64,000 bases of DNA, from NCBI RefSeq assembly GCF_965228935.1, contig NZ_OZ245846.1, forward strand, positions 2,914,001 to 2,978,000, given 5' to 3'. The DNA comes from Ulvibacterium sp965228935. GTDB lineage: Bacteria; Bacteroidota; Bacteroidia; Flavobacteriales; Flavobacteriaceae. A model generated the notes under the pieces. It saw only the letters and a program-made list of their open reading frames with translations. It searched no databases and had not been told where the DNA came from. The translations under genes and the position numbers were made by a program. Positions 34,201-42,594 of this stretch are shown piece after piece; within the stretch, counting starts at the first letter, position 1, and each line of letters starts with the position of its first letter.

Positions 34201-34818
34201 GCCGGTGAGCGCTATACCCCACTTTGTAAGGATGTACATCCCAGGGCCATTATAGATTGGATCTCGGCAACGGATGATGGGATGTCTATAACGCTCAGTT
34301 CATCCGTAGCGGCGGCGGATTGGATTGACCCTACGGAACACAGCTCGGGCAAGGCCGTTTTACAAAATGTATTGTTGGCCAGTAGAACCTCCTGCCACTG
34401 GGAGGGCAATGAATATTCCCAGGCTGGCCACCATAATTTTCATCATGTTTTGACATCGAACAAGGCCGAAAGTATCCAGGGCCAAAAAATTGCCAAACAG
34501 AAAAACGAGCCGCTGCATGTGGTGGTATATCCGGATACCTCTACAAAATCGTTCTTGCCGGAATCCCTAAGTTTCTTTTCAATAGATTCCGAGGATGTAT
34601 TGATATCGACTATAAAAAAAGCGGAAGATTCCGAGGATATTATCGCGCGGATGTATAATGTAAAAGATACTGAGGAAAAGGTAAATCTTACCTCCTATTT
34701 TGATATCAAGTCGTATAAGCAGACCAATATTATAGAGGAAGACCCAAAACCGGTACCTCCTGAACTACAGTTGGGTAAGTACGCCATAGAAACCTTTAGT
34801 TTAGAAGTTGAGGAATAA
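31207..34818 (+). CDS. GH38 family alpha-mannosidase, exported
   Basis: This protein of about 1203 residues has a signal peptide (VCLSLFLSGTVFA). A galactose-binding-like N-terminal part (about 40-330) precedes the GH38 catalytic domain. Conserved elements are SSHQDIAWVD (zinc ligands His and Asp, about residue 371) and YWNVDVPGKSLQTP with the nucleophile Asp (about 483). The C-terminal beta-sandwich domains (about 750-1203) follow. GH38 enzymes remove alpha-mannose residues, with retention. The start is the ATG at 31207; the upstream frame overlaps the operator. This is the first gene of the run controlled by O2. Confidence 0.88.
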   Translation: MKHQSRHLILRKVCYVCLSLFLSGTVFANPNEPIPLKSDAMFFHEGNGNGHIQELNVNHRLYNIGKNDIEGYKEMLSGSEFFLYPSLREDINVSMIARATTGKMGFEFLTGEVPENYTSDKVTFLMLSDIDLNLRESFDIHVNDRPLLTFNSNEDGTLSITDNPSNGDAEYILVRRDGNGDGIGVFRLTVPTSYVQKGKSAKVKFNGHKKNSNCWVMIFKATDAVERIKKSVFTEAAFVIKQKNEVLYVDAPEHFSGKSVYIISDGKKSKRRTFKAQGELSKASFTIKAPKNSFSIVYDDTEIAIEFENGDGTMSKTDIRGKYLYHHRTNYNNGWFASLTKLYKPEFFETYDDFFDKKYEDGLVSIMNSSHQDIAWVDRPEVCIILRDTLLLRPVLKDAFIRDDYGFDIEDGLMLREYLERHPQSQEQLTTLLNKKLISVGATYNCPYEDMYDAEDQVRQLYLGKKWVKKTFGGYDSKVYWNVDVPGKSLQTPQILKKAGVDYMVISRHAKGMFHWASPDGSSVFTYSPGHYGNDLLYLSRDLNNKMKYGAEQVLYWEKNFKGSEIQTPLLSSQDMLPAIDYSDFIDSWNSFDSLKDDKGAEKGVFLPKMELMTMDEFMPLAEKKATQVDTIMGERPNVWVYIHGPGHHDALTASREASKLLPAAEKFLSIAHIIDPKKMQYPFGEFDEAWQAKIYPDHGWGGHDGDITDNLFKENLVKSKTMGQALLKKGVDFLSSRIKKNEKLGIPIVLFNSLSWERTDPVTTSVNFTKGDIKNVAILTSDKKKIPTQTSNAEYYDDGSLKSAEITFIAKDIPSIGYVTYYLSDAKTTVVNDGKIADTSSYENPFYQVSFEKGGIAQVYDKELKKELFTTDNLKVGDVFTLQSVGNGAGEFGDVQQPSMVDFDKVSQHDPEWEILETGPVFTKYRLEQKIRHAIVRQEVTLYHDLKRMYFDVTLRNWTGELYREFRTAFPVNMDKAEIAHEVPFGRVRVGKDEIKTAGERYTPLCKDVHPRAIIDWISATDDGMSITLSSSVAAADWIDPTEHSSGKAVLQNVLLASRTSCHWEGNEYSQAGHHNFHHVLTSNKAESIQGQKIAKQKNEPLHVVVYPDTSTKSFLPESLSFFSIDSEDVLISTIKKAEDSEDIIARMYNVKDTEEKVNLTSYFDIKSYKQTNIIEEDPKPVPPELQLGKYAIETFSLEVEE

Positions 34819-34867
34819 TACATACAAAGTAAGTACCCTTTAAGGGCTTAACCCTAAAAACCAGAGT

Positions 34868-35563
34868 ATGAAGACGTTGTGGAAAACCGACCGAGAACTG
34901 TACGAAATAGCAAAGAAGGAGCTTTTTGTGGCGCTTGTAGGTGATATTTTGGATAAAATGGGGTATTTGCACCAGTTTCTACCACCCCATATCAAACCCT
35001 TGCATAATGATTTTGTAGTCATAGGAAGAGCGATGCCCGTTCTTGAGGCAGATGTATTTGATGAGGTTTCCGATAGCACTCATAGCCCCATAATGAAAAA
35101 ACCGTTCGGGATCATGTTCGAAGCCTTGGATAGTTTAAAGGAAGGTGAGGTCTATATCTGTTCCGGATCCTCACCGGAATATGCCCTTTGGGGGGGATTA
35201 ATGAGTACCAGGGCCATTAAATTGGGTGGCGCGGGCGCCGTGGTTAACGGTTGGTCCAGGGATACCAAGGAAATTTTGAACCTTGGGTTCCCGACATTTT
35301 CCTATGGGGGTTATGCCCAAGATCAAGGCCCTAGGGGAAAGGTAATCGATTATAGAGTTCCGATAGAGATTGCTGGGATACGAGTCAATCCCGGGGATAT
35401 TGTCTATGGAGATTTGGATGGGGTGTTGATCGTACCCAAAGAAGCGGTAAATGAGGCTTTTACTGGGGCTATTGAAAAAGCACGCGGAGAACAGTTAGTA
35501 AAAAAAGCGTTGCAGGAAGGTATGAGTACGGTCGATGCGTTCAATAAGTTCGGCATTATGTAA
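34868..35563 (+). CDS. RraA-family aldolase/decarboxylase-like protein
   Basis: This 231-residue cytoplasmic protein of the RraA fold has the motifs GGLMSTRAIKLGGAGAVVNGWSRDTKE and VNPGDIVYGDLDGVLIVPKE. In class II pyruvate aldolases (HMG aldolase) the Arg-Asp of the first motif and the Asp of GDxDGV bind substrate and metal; both are present. It therefore could cleave a 4-hydroxy-2-oxo acid to pyruvate and an aldehyde, which would suit the sugar-acid genes nearby. RNase-E-inhibitor function is unlikely in this lineage. Confidence 0.8.
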   Translation: MKTLWKTDRELYEIAKKELFVALVGDILDKMGYLHQFLPPHIKPLHNDFVVIGRAMPVLEADVFDEVSDSTHSPIMKKPFGIMFEALDSLKEGEVYICSGSSPEYALWGGLMSTRAIKLGGAGAVVNGWSRDTKEILNLGFPTFSYGGYAQDQGPRGKVIDYRVPIEIAGIRVNPGDIVYGDLDGVLIVPKEAVNEAFTGAIEKARGEQLVKKALQEGMSTVDAFNKFGIM

Positions 35564-35606
35564 CACTGGGGGTATGCCAAACCATCCGATGAAAACCAAA
35601 TAATGT

Positions 35607-37067
35607 ATGGGCGATAAAAAAACGAATTATCTACTGGGAATCAGTTTTGTCTCCACTATAGGTGGCTTTCTCTTTGGATATGACACGGCCATTATTTCGG
35701 GCTGTAATGCCTTTTTGGAGCAGCATTTTAAACTGTCTCCGGCCGAGTTGGGTTGGGTGGTATCATCGGCCTTGTTGGGTACTATTTTTGGTTGTATCGT
35801 TGCGGGATCCATTACGGATAAACTAGGTAGAAAAAAAGCATTGATTTTGGCCGCTTCCTGCTTATCCCTTTCGGCATTGGGCTCCATGTTGCCACCCCAA
35901 TTTTTGGGCGATTTGGAGAATGCCCATTGGTTTGTTTCGGATGCCGGTAATGCTTACGATTTGTTGATTGTCGTCCGTATCATTGGGGGAATCGGGGTAG
36001 GCATTACTTCCGTTGTCGCCCCTATCTACATATCAGAACTTTCTTTGCCTGAAAACCGGGGAAAAATGGTGTCTCTATACCAACTTTCCATCACCTTGGG
36101 AATTCTTTTGGCGTTTCTAATCGATTGGATCGTACTAAACCAAGCGGGAGATTTGGCAGGTGTCATCTCCAACGAAGCTTCCGGATTTTGGGATTGGTTG
36201 TTCGTGGAGGAACTCTGGCGTGGCATGTTCGGCACGGAAATACCCATTGCACTCTTGTTTTTGTTTTTACTTTTCATCGTCCCGGAGACACCCCGATGGC
36301 TGATTTCCAAGGGACGAAGTGAAGAAGCGATGGCTATTATGGTGAAAATAAATGGTAAGGAATATGCCCAATCGGCTATGAATGAAATAGAGGAAATGAC
36401 CAAGGTGAAAACTGGGGGCTTTAAGGAGTTGTTACAACCTTTTTTGCGTATTCCCCTTTTAATAGGGGTATTGCTCCCTATGTTCTCACATTTAAGTGGT
36501 ATTGCGGCGATTATGTATTTCGCCCCCAACATTATCAATGAATCGATTCAAAGTGTGGAAAGCGCCTTCTTGGGTGCAGTTTTGGTGGGTCTGGTAAATA
36601 GTGCATTTACTTTTGTGGCCATTTTGAATATTGAAAAATTCGGCAGAAGAAAATTGTTGTTGGTCGGAGTTATCGGGGCATTCCTGTCCTTAACCGGAGT
36701 AGGCACTTTATTTGCATTGGGTTCCCAATATGTAATTGTTCCCTTGCTCTTGTACGTGGCCAGTTTTGCTTTTTCCTTTGGTCCCATCGTTTGGGTCATC
36801 ATCAGCGAAATTTTTCCGACCAAGGTTCGTGGATTGGCTGTGGCCCTGGGCAGCTTTGCCCTTATGGTCACCGGCTTTATCATAACATTGACCAATCCCA
36901 TTTTTATCGAAAGTATCAAGCCTTCGGGCACCTTTTTCGTTTATGCCGCATTGACGCTTCCGGCCATCTGGTTCATTTGGAAGTTTGTCCCTGAGACCAA
37001 GGGAAAAACACTGGAGGAAATCGAAAAATACTGGCGCGTACGTAATCAACCAAATAATGACGGATAA
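35607..37067 (+). CDS. Sugar porter (MFS, SP family)
   Basis: This 486-residue carrier has 12 transmembrane helices and the SP-family signatures GGFLFGYDTAIISG, TDKLGRKKA, VPETPRWLI and PETKGKTLEEIEKYW. It imports monosaccharides or sugar acids across the inner membrane, usually with protons. An insertion of roughly 25 residues near LIDWIVLNQAGDLAG between helices is longer than in XylE-type porters. A second SP carrier in the same run (43696) suggests that at least two products of glycan breakdown are taken up. Confidence 0.93.
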   Translation: MGDKKTNYLLGISFVSTIGGFLFGYDTAIISGCNAFLEQHFKLSPAELGWVVSSALLGTIFGCIVAGSITDKLGRKKALILAASCLSLSALGSMLPPQFLGDLENAHWFVSDAGNAYDLLIVVRIIGGIGVGITSVVAPIYISELSLPENRGKMVSLYQLSITLGILLAFLIDWIVLNQAGDLAGVISNEASGFWDWLFVEELWRGMFGTEIPIALLFLFLLFIVPETPRWLISKGRSEEAMAIMVKINGKEYAQSAMNEIEEMTKVKTGGFKELLQPFLRIPLLIGVLLPMFSHLSGIAAIMYFAPNIINESIQSVESAFLGAVLVGLVNSAFTFVAILNIEKFGRRKLLLVGVIGAFLSLTGVGTLFALGSQYVIVPLLLYVASFAFSFGPIVWVIISEIFPTKVRGLAVALGSFALMVTGFIITLTNPIFIESIKPSGTFFVYAALTLPAIWFIWKFVPETKGKTLEEIEKYWRVRNQPNNDG

Positions 37068-37083
37068 ATAACTACCAAAGCAT

Positions 37084-37509
37084 ATGATAGAGTCCTATAA
37101 AATACTGGAAAACGGATATCACCCTTTTTTAATTCGGGATGGCTGGCAAGTGGCCCAATTGAACTATATGCCCGAACAAGACATGGATAATATCAAAAGA
37201 TTGGATATTCACCATTTAACGGATGAGGTTTTTATTTTGTTGAAAGGAAATGCCGTGTTGATTTCCGCGACTATCGATATGGGAACGGTAACTTTTGAAT
37301 TAACGTTAATGGAACCGGGCATCACCTATAATGTTCCTCAAGGCACTTGGCACAATATTGCTATGACCGAAGGGTGCCAAACGATCATTGTGGAAAAATC
37401 GAATACACATATTTCTGATTTTGAACATTTTGAACTTAGCGAAGTATGTATCGAAGATCTGAAGAATAAGGTTGGTTTACTGTTTGAAACGGTAGGTAAA
37501 GTGAAGTGA
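37084..37509 (+). CDS. Small cupin-like protein
   Basis: This 141-residue protein has a cupin barrel pattern: IHHLTDEVFILLKGNAVLI for the first metal-binding half (His-His with Glu), and PGITYNVPQGTWHNIAMTEG with a His for the second. It is cytoplasmic and could be an isomerase or a sugar-binding regulator; the reaction is not known. It lies 16 bp after the porter gene and 29 bp before the SDR gene. Confidence 0.7.
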   Translation: MIESYKILENGYHPFLIRDGWQVAQLNYMPEQDMDNIKRLDIHHLTDEVFILLKGNAVLISATIDMGTVTFELTLMEPGITYNVPQGTWHNIAMTEGCQTIIVEKSNTHISDFEHFELSEVCIEDLKNKVGLLFETVGKVK

Positions 37510-37538
37510 AGTCCAATGGTCAATACGCATTGTAAGAA

Positions 37539-38339
37539 ATGAAAAATATCGATTTAAGTGGGAAAAAAGCCTTGGTCACAGGTGGGAGTCAAGGTATAGG
37601 TGCCGAAATCTGTGTGCAATTGGCGCAATGTGGCGCCGATGTTTTCATCAATTATAATACGAATAGGGAAAAGGCGGAGGAGTTGGCCACGGAAATTAGG
37701 AGAAAACATGGTGTAAACGTTACCTGTGGTGGCGCAAACGTGTCCAATGCAAAGGAGGTAGAGGCCATGTTCCTTCAAATGGATAATGAAATTGGAACCA
37801 TCGATATTTTGGTAAACAATGCGGGTTGTGAATCCGTGATCCATGTTTTGGATATGGAAGAAAAGGACTGGGATAGGGTAGTGGATGTTAATTTAAAAGG
37901 GCCTTTTTTATGTGCACAACAAGCCGCGCAGAGAATGGAAAACAACGGTGGTGGTGTCATTATCAATATTTCCTCCATTCATGACGCGGTACCAAGAAAA
38001 GGATTGATACATTACTGCTCCGCCAAGGCAGGGCTAAAAATGTTCTCCAAATGCCTTTCCTTGGAGTTGGCCGATAAAAACATTAGGGTAATTTCCATTG
38101 CCCCTGGAGCCATTGAAACGAACATGAATCGTGAGGAAATCGCCAAATTTGGAAAGGATAGGTTCGAAAATTGGATTCCCCAAGGAAGAATCGGCGAGGT
38201 TGCGGATGTGGCCCATACGGTAGTGTTTATGGCCAGTGATTTGGCCGATTATATCAATGGGGCCGATATTTATGTGGATGGGGCTTACATGAACCATACA
38301 ATTCAGTACGATCCGAGACCTAAACGAAAAAATGAATAA
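37539..38339 (+). CDS. SDR family NAD(P)-dependent oxidoreductase
   Basis: This 266-residue short-chain dehydrogenase has the Rossmann motif GGSQGIGAEI (about 15-24), the structural NNAG motif, catalytic Ser in INISSIHD, and Tyr-x-x-x-Lys in HYCSAKAG (Tyr and Lys 4 apart). Classic SDR length. It probably oxidises a sugar or hydroxy acid, with lactonase as the following step. The next gene starts 12 bp downstream. Confidence 0.92.
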   Translation: MKNIDLSGKKALVTGGSQGIGAEICVQLAQCGADVFINYNTNREKAEELATEIRRKHGVNVTCGGANVSNAKEVEAMFLQMDNEIGTIDILVNNAGCESVIHVLDMEEKDWDRVVDVNLKGPFLCAQQAAQRMENNGGGVIINISSIHDAVPRKGLIHYCSAKAGLKMFSKCLSLELADKNIRVISIAPGAIETNMNREEIAKFGKDRFENWIPQGRIGEVADVAHTVVFMASDLADYINGADIYVDGAYMNHTIQYDPRPKRKNE

Positions 38340-38351
38340 GTACTTTCGGCC

Positions 38352-39503
38352 ATGTCGGAAACAATCATATTAAAAGGGATTGCCTGGGACCATCCCAGAG
38401 GGTATGAGCCTCTAAAGGCTACCTCGGTAACGTTTGCCCAGGAGCATCCGAAAATTCGAATCGATTGGGATATCCGTTCCTTAAAGGAATTTGGCGACAC
38501 CCCCATTGAGGATTTGATAGATGTTTATGATTTGATTACCATAGACCATCCCTATATGGGACAGGCATATTCCAATGGACTTTTGATACCATTGGAAGAA
38601 AGGTTATCAGGGAGTGCACTGGATGAATACAAGAATCAATCGGTCGGACCAAGTTTTGAATCCTATTATTACAAGGGTCATTTATATGCCCTGCCCATTG
38701 ATGCGGCCGCTTTGGTGGCAGCCTCAAGAAGTGATTTGATTTCGACCTTAAATCTCGAGCTTCCCGATACACGTGAGAAATTGTTCGACTTTTACAAAAA
38801 AATCCCTAAAAAGTATTCTGTTGCCTGGCCCTTATGTGCCACCGATTTGTGGTGTACTTTTTTAACATTGTGTGCACAGGATGGGGGGAGGGATTTCCTC
38901 AAGAATCGCAAGATCGACGAAAAATTGGGCGGTAAGGTTTGGGATGAACTAAAAGAGCACCTGAAACACCTACATCCCGAATCCTTGAATTGGAACCCCA
39001 TCCAGGTCTTGGACAATATGGCTGCAGGTGATGAAATTATCTATTCCCCTTTTTTATTTGGATATACCAATTATTCCAGGAAGGGCTACGCAAAAAATGT
39101 TGTACATTTCAGCAATAGCCCTGCAAATCCGGCTAATGATGTTTCGACCATTTTAGGAGGAGTTGGACTGGCGGTTTCGGCAAAATGTAAACAGGTGGAT
39201 TTAGCAGTTGCTTATGTGGATTACGTGGCACGTGCTGAAACACAGGAAGGCCTGTATACCAAAAATGGCGGACAGCCCGGTAATTTGATCGCCTGGGAAA
39301 GTGCCTCCAATAACGTGCTTTGCCATGACTTTTTTGACGAGACCCGAACGACCATGGAAAGGGCGTACGTACGTCCACGGCATAAAGGATGGAACAAGTT
39401 TCAAGAAGAGGGAGCGGAATTATTACATAACGGTCTCGTAAAAAATAGTCCGTCCGATAAAGTAATGAAAGACTTAAATCAATTATACCGATCAATTGGC
39501 TGA
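38352..39503 (+). CDS. Family 1 solute-binding-protein fold without signal peptide
   Basis: This 383-residue protein resembles family 1 extracellular solute-binding proteins: FAQEHPKIRIDWDIRSL, a GHLYALPIDAAALVA segment, and SPANPANDVSTILGGVGLAVS. No signal peptide or lipobox exists: the chain starts MSETIILKGIAWDH, and the preceding gene ends 12 bp upstream, leaving no room for one. No ABC permease or ATPase is nearby. It is therefore probably cytoplasmic, and may bind a pathway ligand or act as an enzyme. The enoyl-CoA hydratase gene follows after one base. Confidence 0.75.
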   Translation: MSETIILKGIAWDHPRGYEPLKATSVTFAQEHPKIRIDWDIRSLKEFGDTPIEDLIDVYDLITIDHPYMGQAYSNGLLIPLEERLSGSALDEYKNQSVGPSFESYYYKGHLYALPIDAAALVAASRSDLISTLNLELPDTREKLFDFYKKIPKKYSVAWPLCATDLWCTFLTLCAQDGGRDFLKNRKIDEKLGGKVWDELKEHLKHLHPESLNWNPIQVLDNMAAGDEIIYSPFLFGYTNYSRKGYAKNVVHFSNSPANPANDVSTILGGVGLAVSAKCKQVDLAVAYVDYVARAETQEGLYTKNGGQPGNLIAWESASNNVLCHDFFDETRTTMERAYVRPRHKGWNKFQEEGAELLHNGLVKNSPSDKVMKDLNQLYRSIG

Positions 39504-39504
39504 T

Positions 39505-40272
39505 ATGAATGGTACCTACAAGAATATTGAGATACAAATAAAGGACGGCATAGCCGTACTTAGATTTAATAGGCCCGATCAACTTAATGCCATGAATCGG
39601 GAAATGATGGATGAAATCATTGCCGGTATTGAGGAAATAAATACGAACAACAAGGCAATGGTCGCAATAATCAGAGGTACGGGCCGGGCATTTATGGCAG
39701 GTGCCGATATTAAGGAATATGGTAGCCAGACCCCGGAGCAGTTCAAGGCTTTTCAGGATAGGGGAATACAGTTGTACGAAACCATTGAACATGCCCCAAA
39801 ACCATGGATTGCAGCGGTAAACGGATTTGCATTAGGAGGAGGTTTCGAAATAGCGCTTTCCTGCGATATGATATTGGCCTCCGAATCGGCAAAAATGGGC
39901 CTACCTGAAGTTTTTTTGAGTTTGGTTCCCGGTGGGGGCGGTACCCAGCGCTTAATTCAGCGCATAGGAATTAATCGGGTCAAGGAAATGTTGTTTACGG
40001 GTGCGCAATACAGTGCAGCCGCACTTTTTGATTGGGGCATTGTAAATCATGTATATGAGGACGAAGAATTTGAAACCGAGGTTTTACGCTTTGCAGGGAA
40101 GCTGACCCGAAGACCGTCCGGAGCGATTCAACAACTTAAAAGGTTGGCACACTTAAGTCTTTCCCCCATTCCTTTTGATCAAAAAATTAAGGAAGAAGGT
40201 CAAGCGGTAACCGGGCTCTTTTATGGTAAGGAAGCCCAAAAGGCCATTCAAGACTTTATTGATAAATCTTAA
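39505..40272 (+). CDS. Enoyl-CoA hydratase/isomerase family protein
   Basis: This 255-residue crotonase-fold enzyme has the oxyanion-hole segments GRAFMAGADIKEY and NGFALGGGFEIALSCD, and a conserved acidic residue region GLPEVFLSLVPGGGGTQRL, with catalytic Glu likely in LPEV. It hydrates or isomerises an acyl-CoA. The ATG at 39505 follows the upstream TGA by one base; a TTG at 39496 is an alternative. An acyl-CoA enzyme inside a sugar operon is unusual and pairs with the two CoA-transferases. Confidence 0.9.
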   Translation: MNGTYKNIEIQIKDGIAVLRFNRPDQLNAMNREMMDEIIAGIEEINTNNKAMVAIIRGTGRAFMAGADIKEYGSQTPEQFKAFQDRGIQLYETIEHAPKPWIAAVNGFALGGGFEIALSCDMILASESAKMGLPEVFLSLVPGGGGTQRLIQRIGINRVKEMLFTGAQYSAAALFDWGIVNHVYEDEEFETEVLRFAGKLTRRPSGAIQQLKRLAHLSLSPIPFDQKIKEEGQAVTGLFYGKEAQKAIQDFIDKS

Positions 40273-40283
40273 AAGAAACCGCT

Positions 40284-41330
40284 ATGTTGACTTTTTTTAT
40301 AGGCAGTTATACTGAATATATTGTACCCGGTTTTGGAGGTATAGGGAATGGAATCTATACCGTCCAACTTAACACGGACACCGGAGGTTTGGTTACTTTG
40401 CATACGGAGAAGACACGGAATCCGAGTTATTTGACCATTAGCAATGATACTAAGTTTCTGTATTGCGTTACGGAACTTGACGAAAGTGAGGATCCCAAGG
40501 TAAGGGCCTATAGAATCAATACAGATTTTTCACTGGAGTTTTTGAACGAACAATCGATTTCCGGGGGGTATCCGTGCCATTTGGTAATCCACGAAAACAA
40601 TATCTTGGTGGCATGTTATGCTACCGGAAATATCATTCAGTTTCCTTTGGATGCCTCGGGAAAACTGATGGAAGCCAAGAACGCATATGATCACAAGGGT
40701 TCCAGTGTAAACAAGGAGCGCCAAGAGGCACCTCATGCCCATCAAGTGGCCATTCACCCGAACAAAAAGGATATTTACGTTTGTGATTTAGGTATCGATA
40801 CGATAAAAGCCTATCATTTGGAAGGAACGGAATTGACCCCGAATGAAAATAAGGATTGTGAGGTTTCCAAAGGAGGCGGTCCTCGACATATGGTTTTTAA
40901 TGCGCAAGGCGGTTTGGCCTATGTCCTTAATGAGTTATCAGGTACCCTGTCGGTATTACATAGTAGGGATAGCTTGTTTGAAGAAGTAAAAACCTATGCT
41001 ACCTTACCCGAAGATTACAAGGGAACTCCAAGTGCTTCTGCAATCCGCCTGCATCCTAACGAAAAATACCTTTATGTGGCCAACAGACAACTGGATGCCC
41101 TGACCATCTTTGGGGTTATTGATGAAGAATTGCACTTGATTGATTATCAATATACCAAAGGAAAGGAGATACGGGAATTCAACATAACTCCTGATGGTAA
41201 ATGGTTAATAGCATGTCATCAGAATTCACACGATACGGTGGTTTACAAAATTCAGGAAGATGGAAGGCTTTTAGAGACCTATAGAACCCAAGAGATTTTG
41301 TCTCCGGTCTGTGTTGTCTTTCCAATGTAA
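40284..41330 (+). CDS. Lactonase family beta-propeller (Pgl-like)
   Basis: This 348-residue seven-bladed propeller of the 6-phosphogluconolactonase family has blades with FIGSYTEY, APHAHQVAIHPNKKDIYVCDLG, GGGPRHMVFN and ASAIRLHPNEKYLYVANR. No signal peptide, so it acts in the cytoplasm. It likely opens an aldonolactone made by one of the SDR dehydrogenases to the aldonic acid. Confidence 0.9.
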   Translation: MLTFFIGSYTEYIVPGFGGIGNGIYTVQLNTDTGGLVTLHTEKTRNPSYLTISNDTKFLYCVTELDESEDPKVRAYRINTDFSLEFLNEQSISGGYPCHLVIHENNILVACYATGNIIQFPLDASGKLMEAKNAYDHKGSSVNKERQEAPHAHQVAIHPNKKDIYVCDLGIDTIKAYHLEGTELTPNENKDCEVSKGGGPRHMVFNAQGGLAYVLNELSGTLSVLHSRDSLFEEVKTYATLPEDYKGTPSASAIRLHPNEKYLYVANRQLDALTIFGVIDEELHLIDYQYTKGKEIREFNITPDGKWLIACHQNSHDTVVYKIQEDGRLLETYRTQEILSPVCVVFPM

Positions 41331-41391
41331 TACAGAGAAGGGATTTGTAAAGATTTAGAATGGAAACAAAGCCGCCATCCAACAATATAAA

Positions 41392-42594
41392 ATGAAGAGC
41401 AAAGAAAAAGAAGGCCCTTTAAAGGGGTTGGTGGTAGCCGATTTTACGCAACTGGCACAAGGTCCTTGGGCGACCCAGATGTTGGGGGACATGGGGGCCG
41501 ATATTATCAAAATTGAACCGGTGAAAGGCGATTGGATGCGGCATTATGCCTATGCCAATATGTATCCGGGGGGTGAAAGTATTTCGTTTGTGAGCTTCAA
41601 TCGGAACAAACGCAGTATCGCCTTAAATTTAAAAGATTCAAAGGGGATAAAGATAGCAAAGGATATTATTGCCAAAGCGGATATTTTGGTAGAAAACTTT
41701 CGTCCCGGGGTTATGGAAAGATTGGGACTGGGATATGAGGAAATGAAAATATTGAATCCGCGATTAGTGTATTGCTCCAGTTCGGGCTACGGTTCCTCTG
41801 GCCCTTATCTACATAGACCAGGACAGGATCTGTTGGCCCAATCCATTAGTGGGACTGCGGCACTGAATGGCCTTAAAAGTCAAATGCCGGTAGTAACCGC
41901 CGTTGGCCAGGCGGATCTATTGACAAGTCTTTTTATCAATCAATCCGTTTTAGCGGCCATTTATTCACGGGAACAAACGGGAAAGGGCCAAAAAGTAGAG
42001 GCCAATCTATTGAACTCGGTGGTAGGTTTTCATACTCAGGAGGTCACGGCTTATTTACATAAGGGCGAGAATCCCGAAAGGAGCAAAAGTGGCATTCCAA
42101 ACCCTTGGCTCGGTGCGCCCTACGGATTGTACAATACCAAGGATGGCTATGTGGCCATTGGCATGAATTCCGTACAAAGACTGGCAACGGTTATTGGCTT
42201 GGAGAAGTATGCCACTGAAGAATTTGCTTCGAATAATATTATGGAGAGCAGGGACGAAATCCGCTTTGCCTTTAATGCTGTTTTCAAGACCAAAACTACT
42301 AGCGAATGGTTGAAAATTCTTTTGAAAGATGATATTTGGTGCTCCCAAGTAAATACCTTTGATGAAATGGTAAAGGATCCACAGATTGAGCACAACCAAA
42401 TGATTATTGAGATTGATCACCCCACTATCGGAAAGGTCAAAACAACGGGCTTTCCGGTTTGGTTCAGTGATACGCCTCAAAAAATCTACAGACCGGCACC
42501 TCTTTTAAACGAAAATGCGAAGGAAATTCTCAAAGAATTTTGTGGGTACAATGAAGATGAGGTAAACACATTCATAACGGAAAACAAATCATAA
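41392..42594 (+). CDS. CaiB/BaiF family (class III) CoA-transferase 1
   Basis: This 400-residue enzyme moves CoA between carboxylic acids. The N-terminal block LKGLVVADFTQLAQGPWATQ, the GADIIKIEPVKGD segment with the catalytic Asp region, and NFRPGVMERLGLGYEEMK are family signatures. Its stop codon shares one base with the start of the next gene (TAATG), so translation is coupled. It is 40-50% alike, by eye, to the second CoA-transferase at 45868. Confidence 0.92.
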   Translation: MKSKEKEGPLKGLVVADFTQLAQGPWATQMLGDMGADIIKIEPVKGDWMRHYAYANMYPGGESISFVSFNRNKRSIALNLKDSKGIKIAKDIIAKADILVENFRPGVMERLGLGYEEMKILNPRLVYCSSSGYGSSGPYLHRPGQDLLAQSISGTAALNGLKSQMPVVTAVGQADLLTSLFINQSVLAAIYSREQTGKGQKVEANLLNSVVGFHTQEVTAYLHKGENPERSKSGIPNPWLGAPYGLYNTKDGYVAIGMNSVQRLATVIGLEKYATEEFASNNIMESRDEIRFAFNAVFKTKTTSEWLKILLKDDIWCSQVNTFDEMVKDPQIEHNQMIIEIDHPTIGKVKTTGFPVWFSDTPQKIYRPAPLLNENAKEILKEFCGYNEDEVNTFITENKS

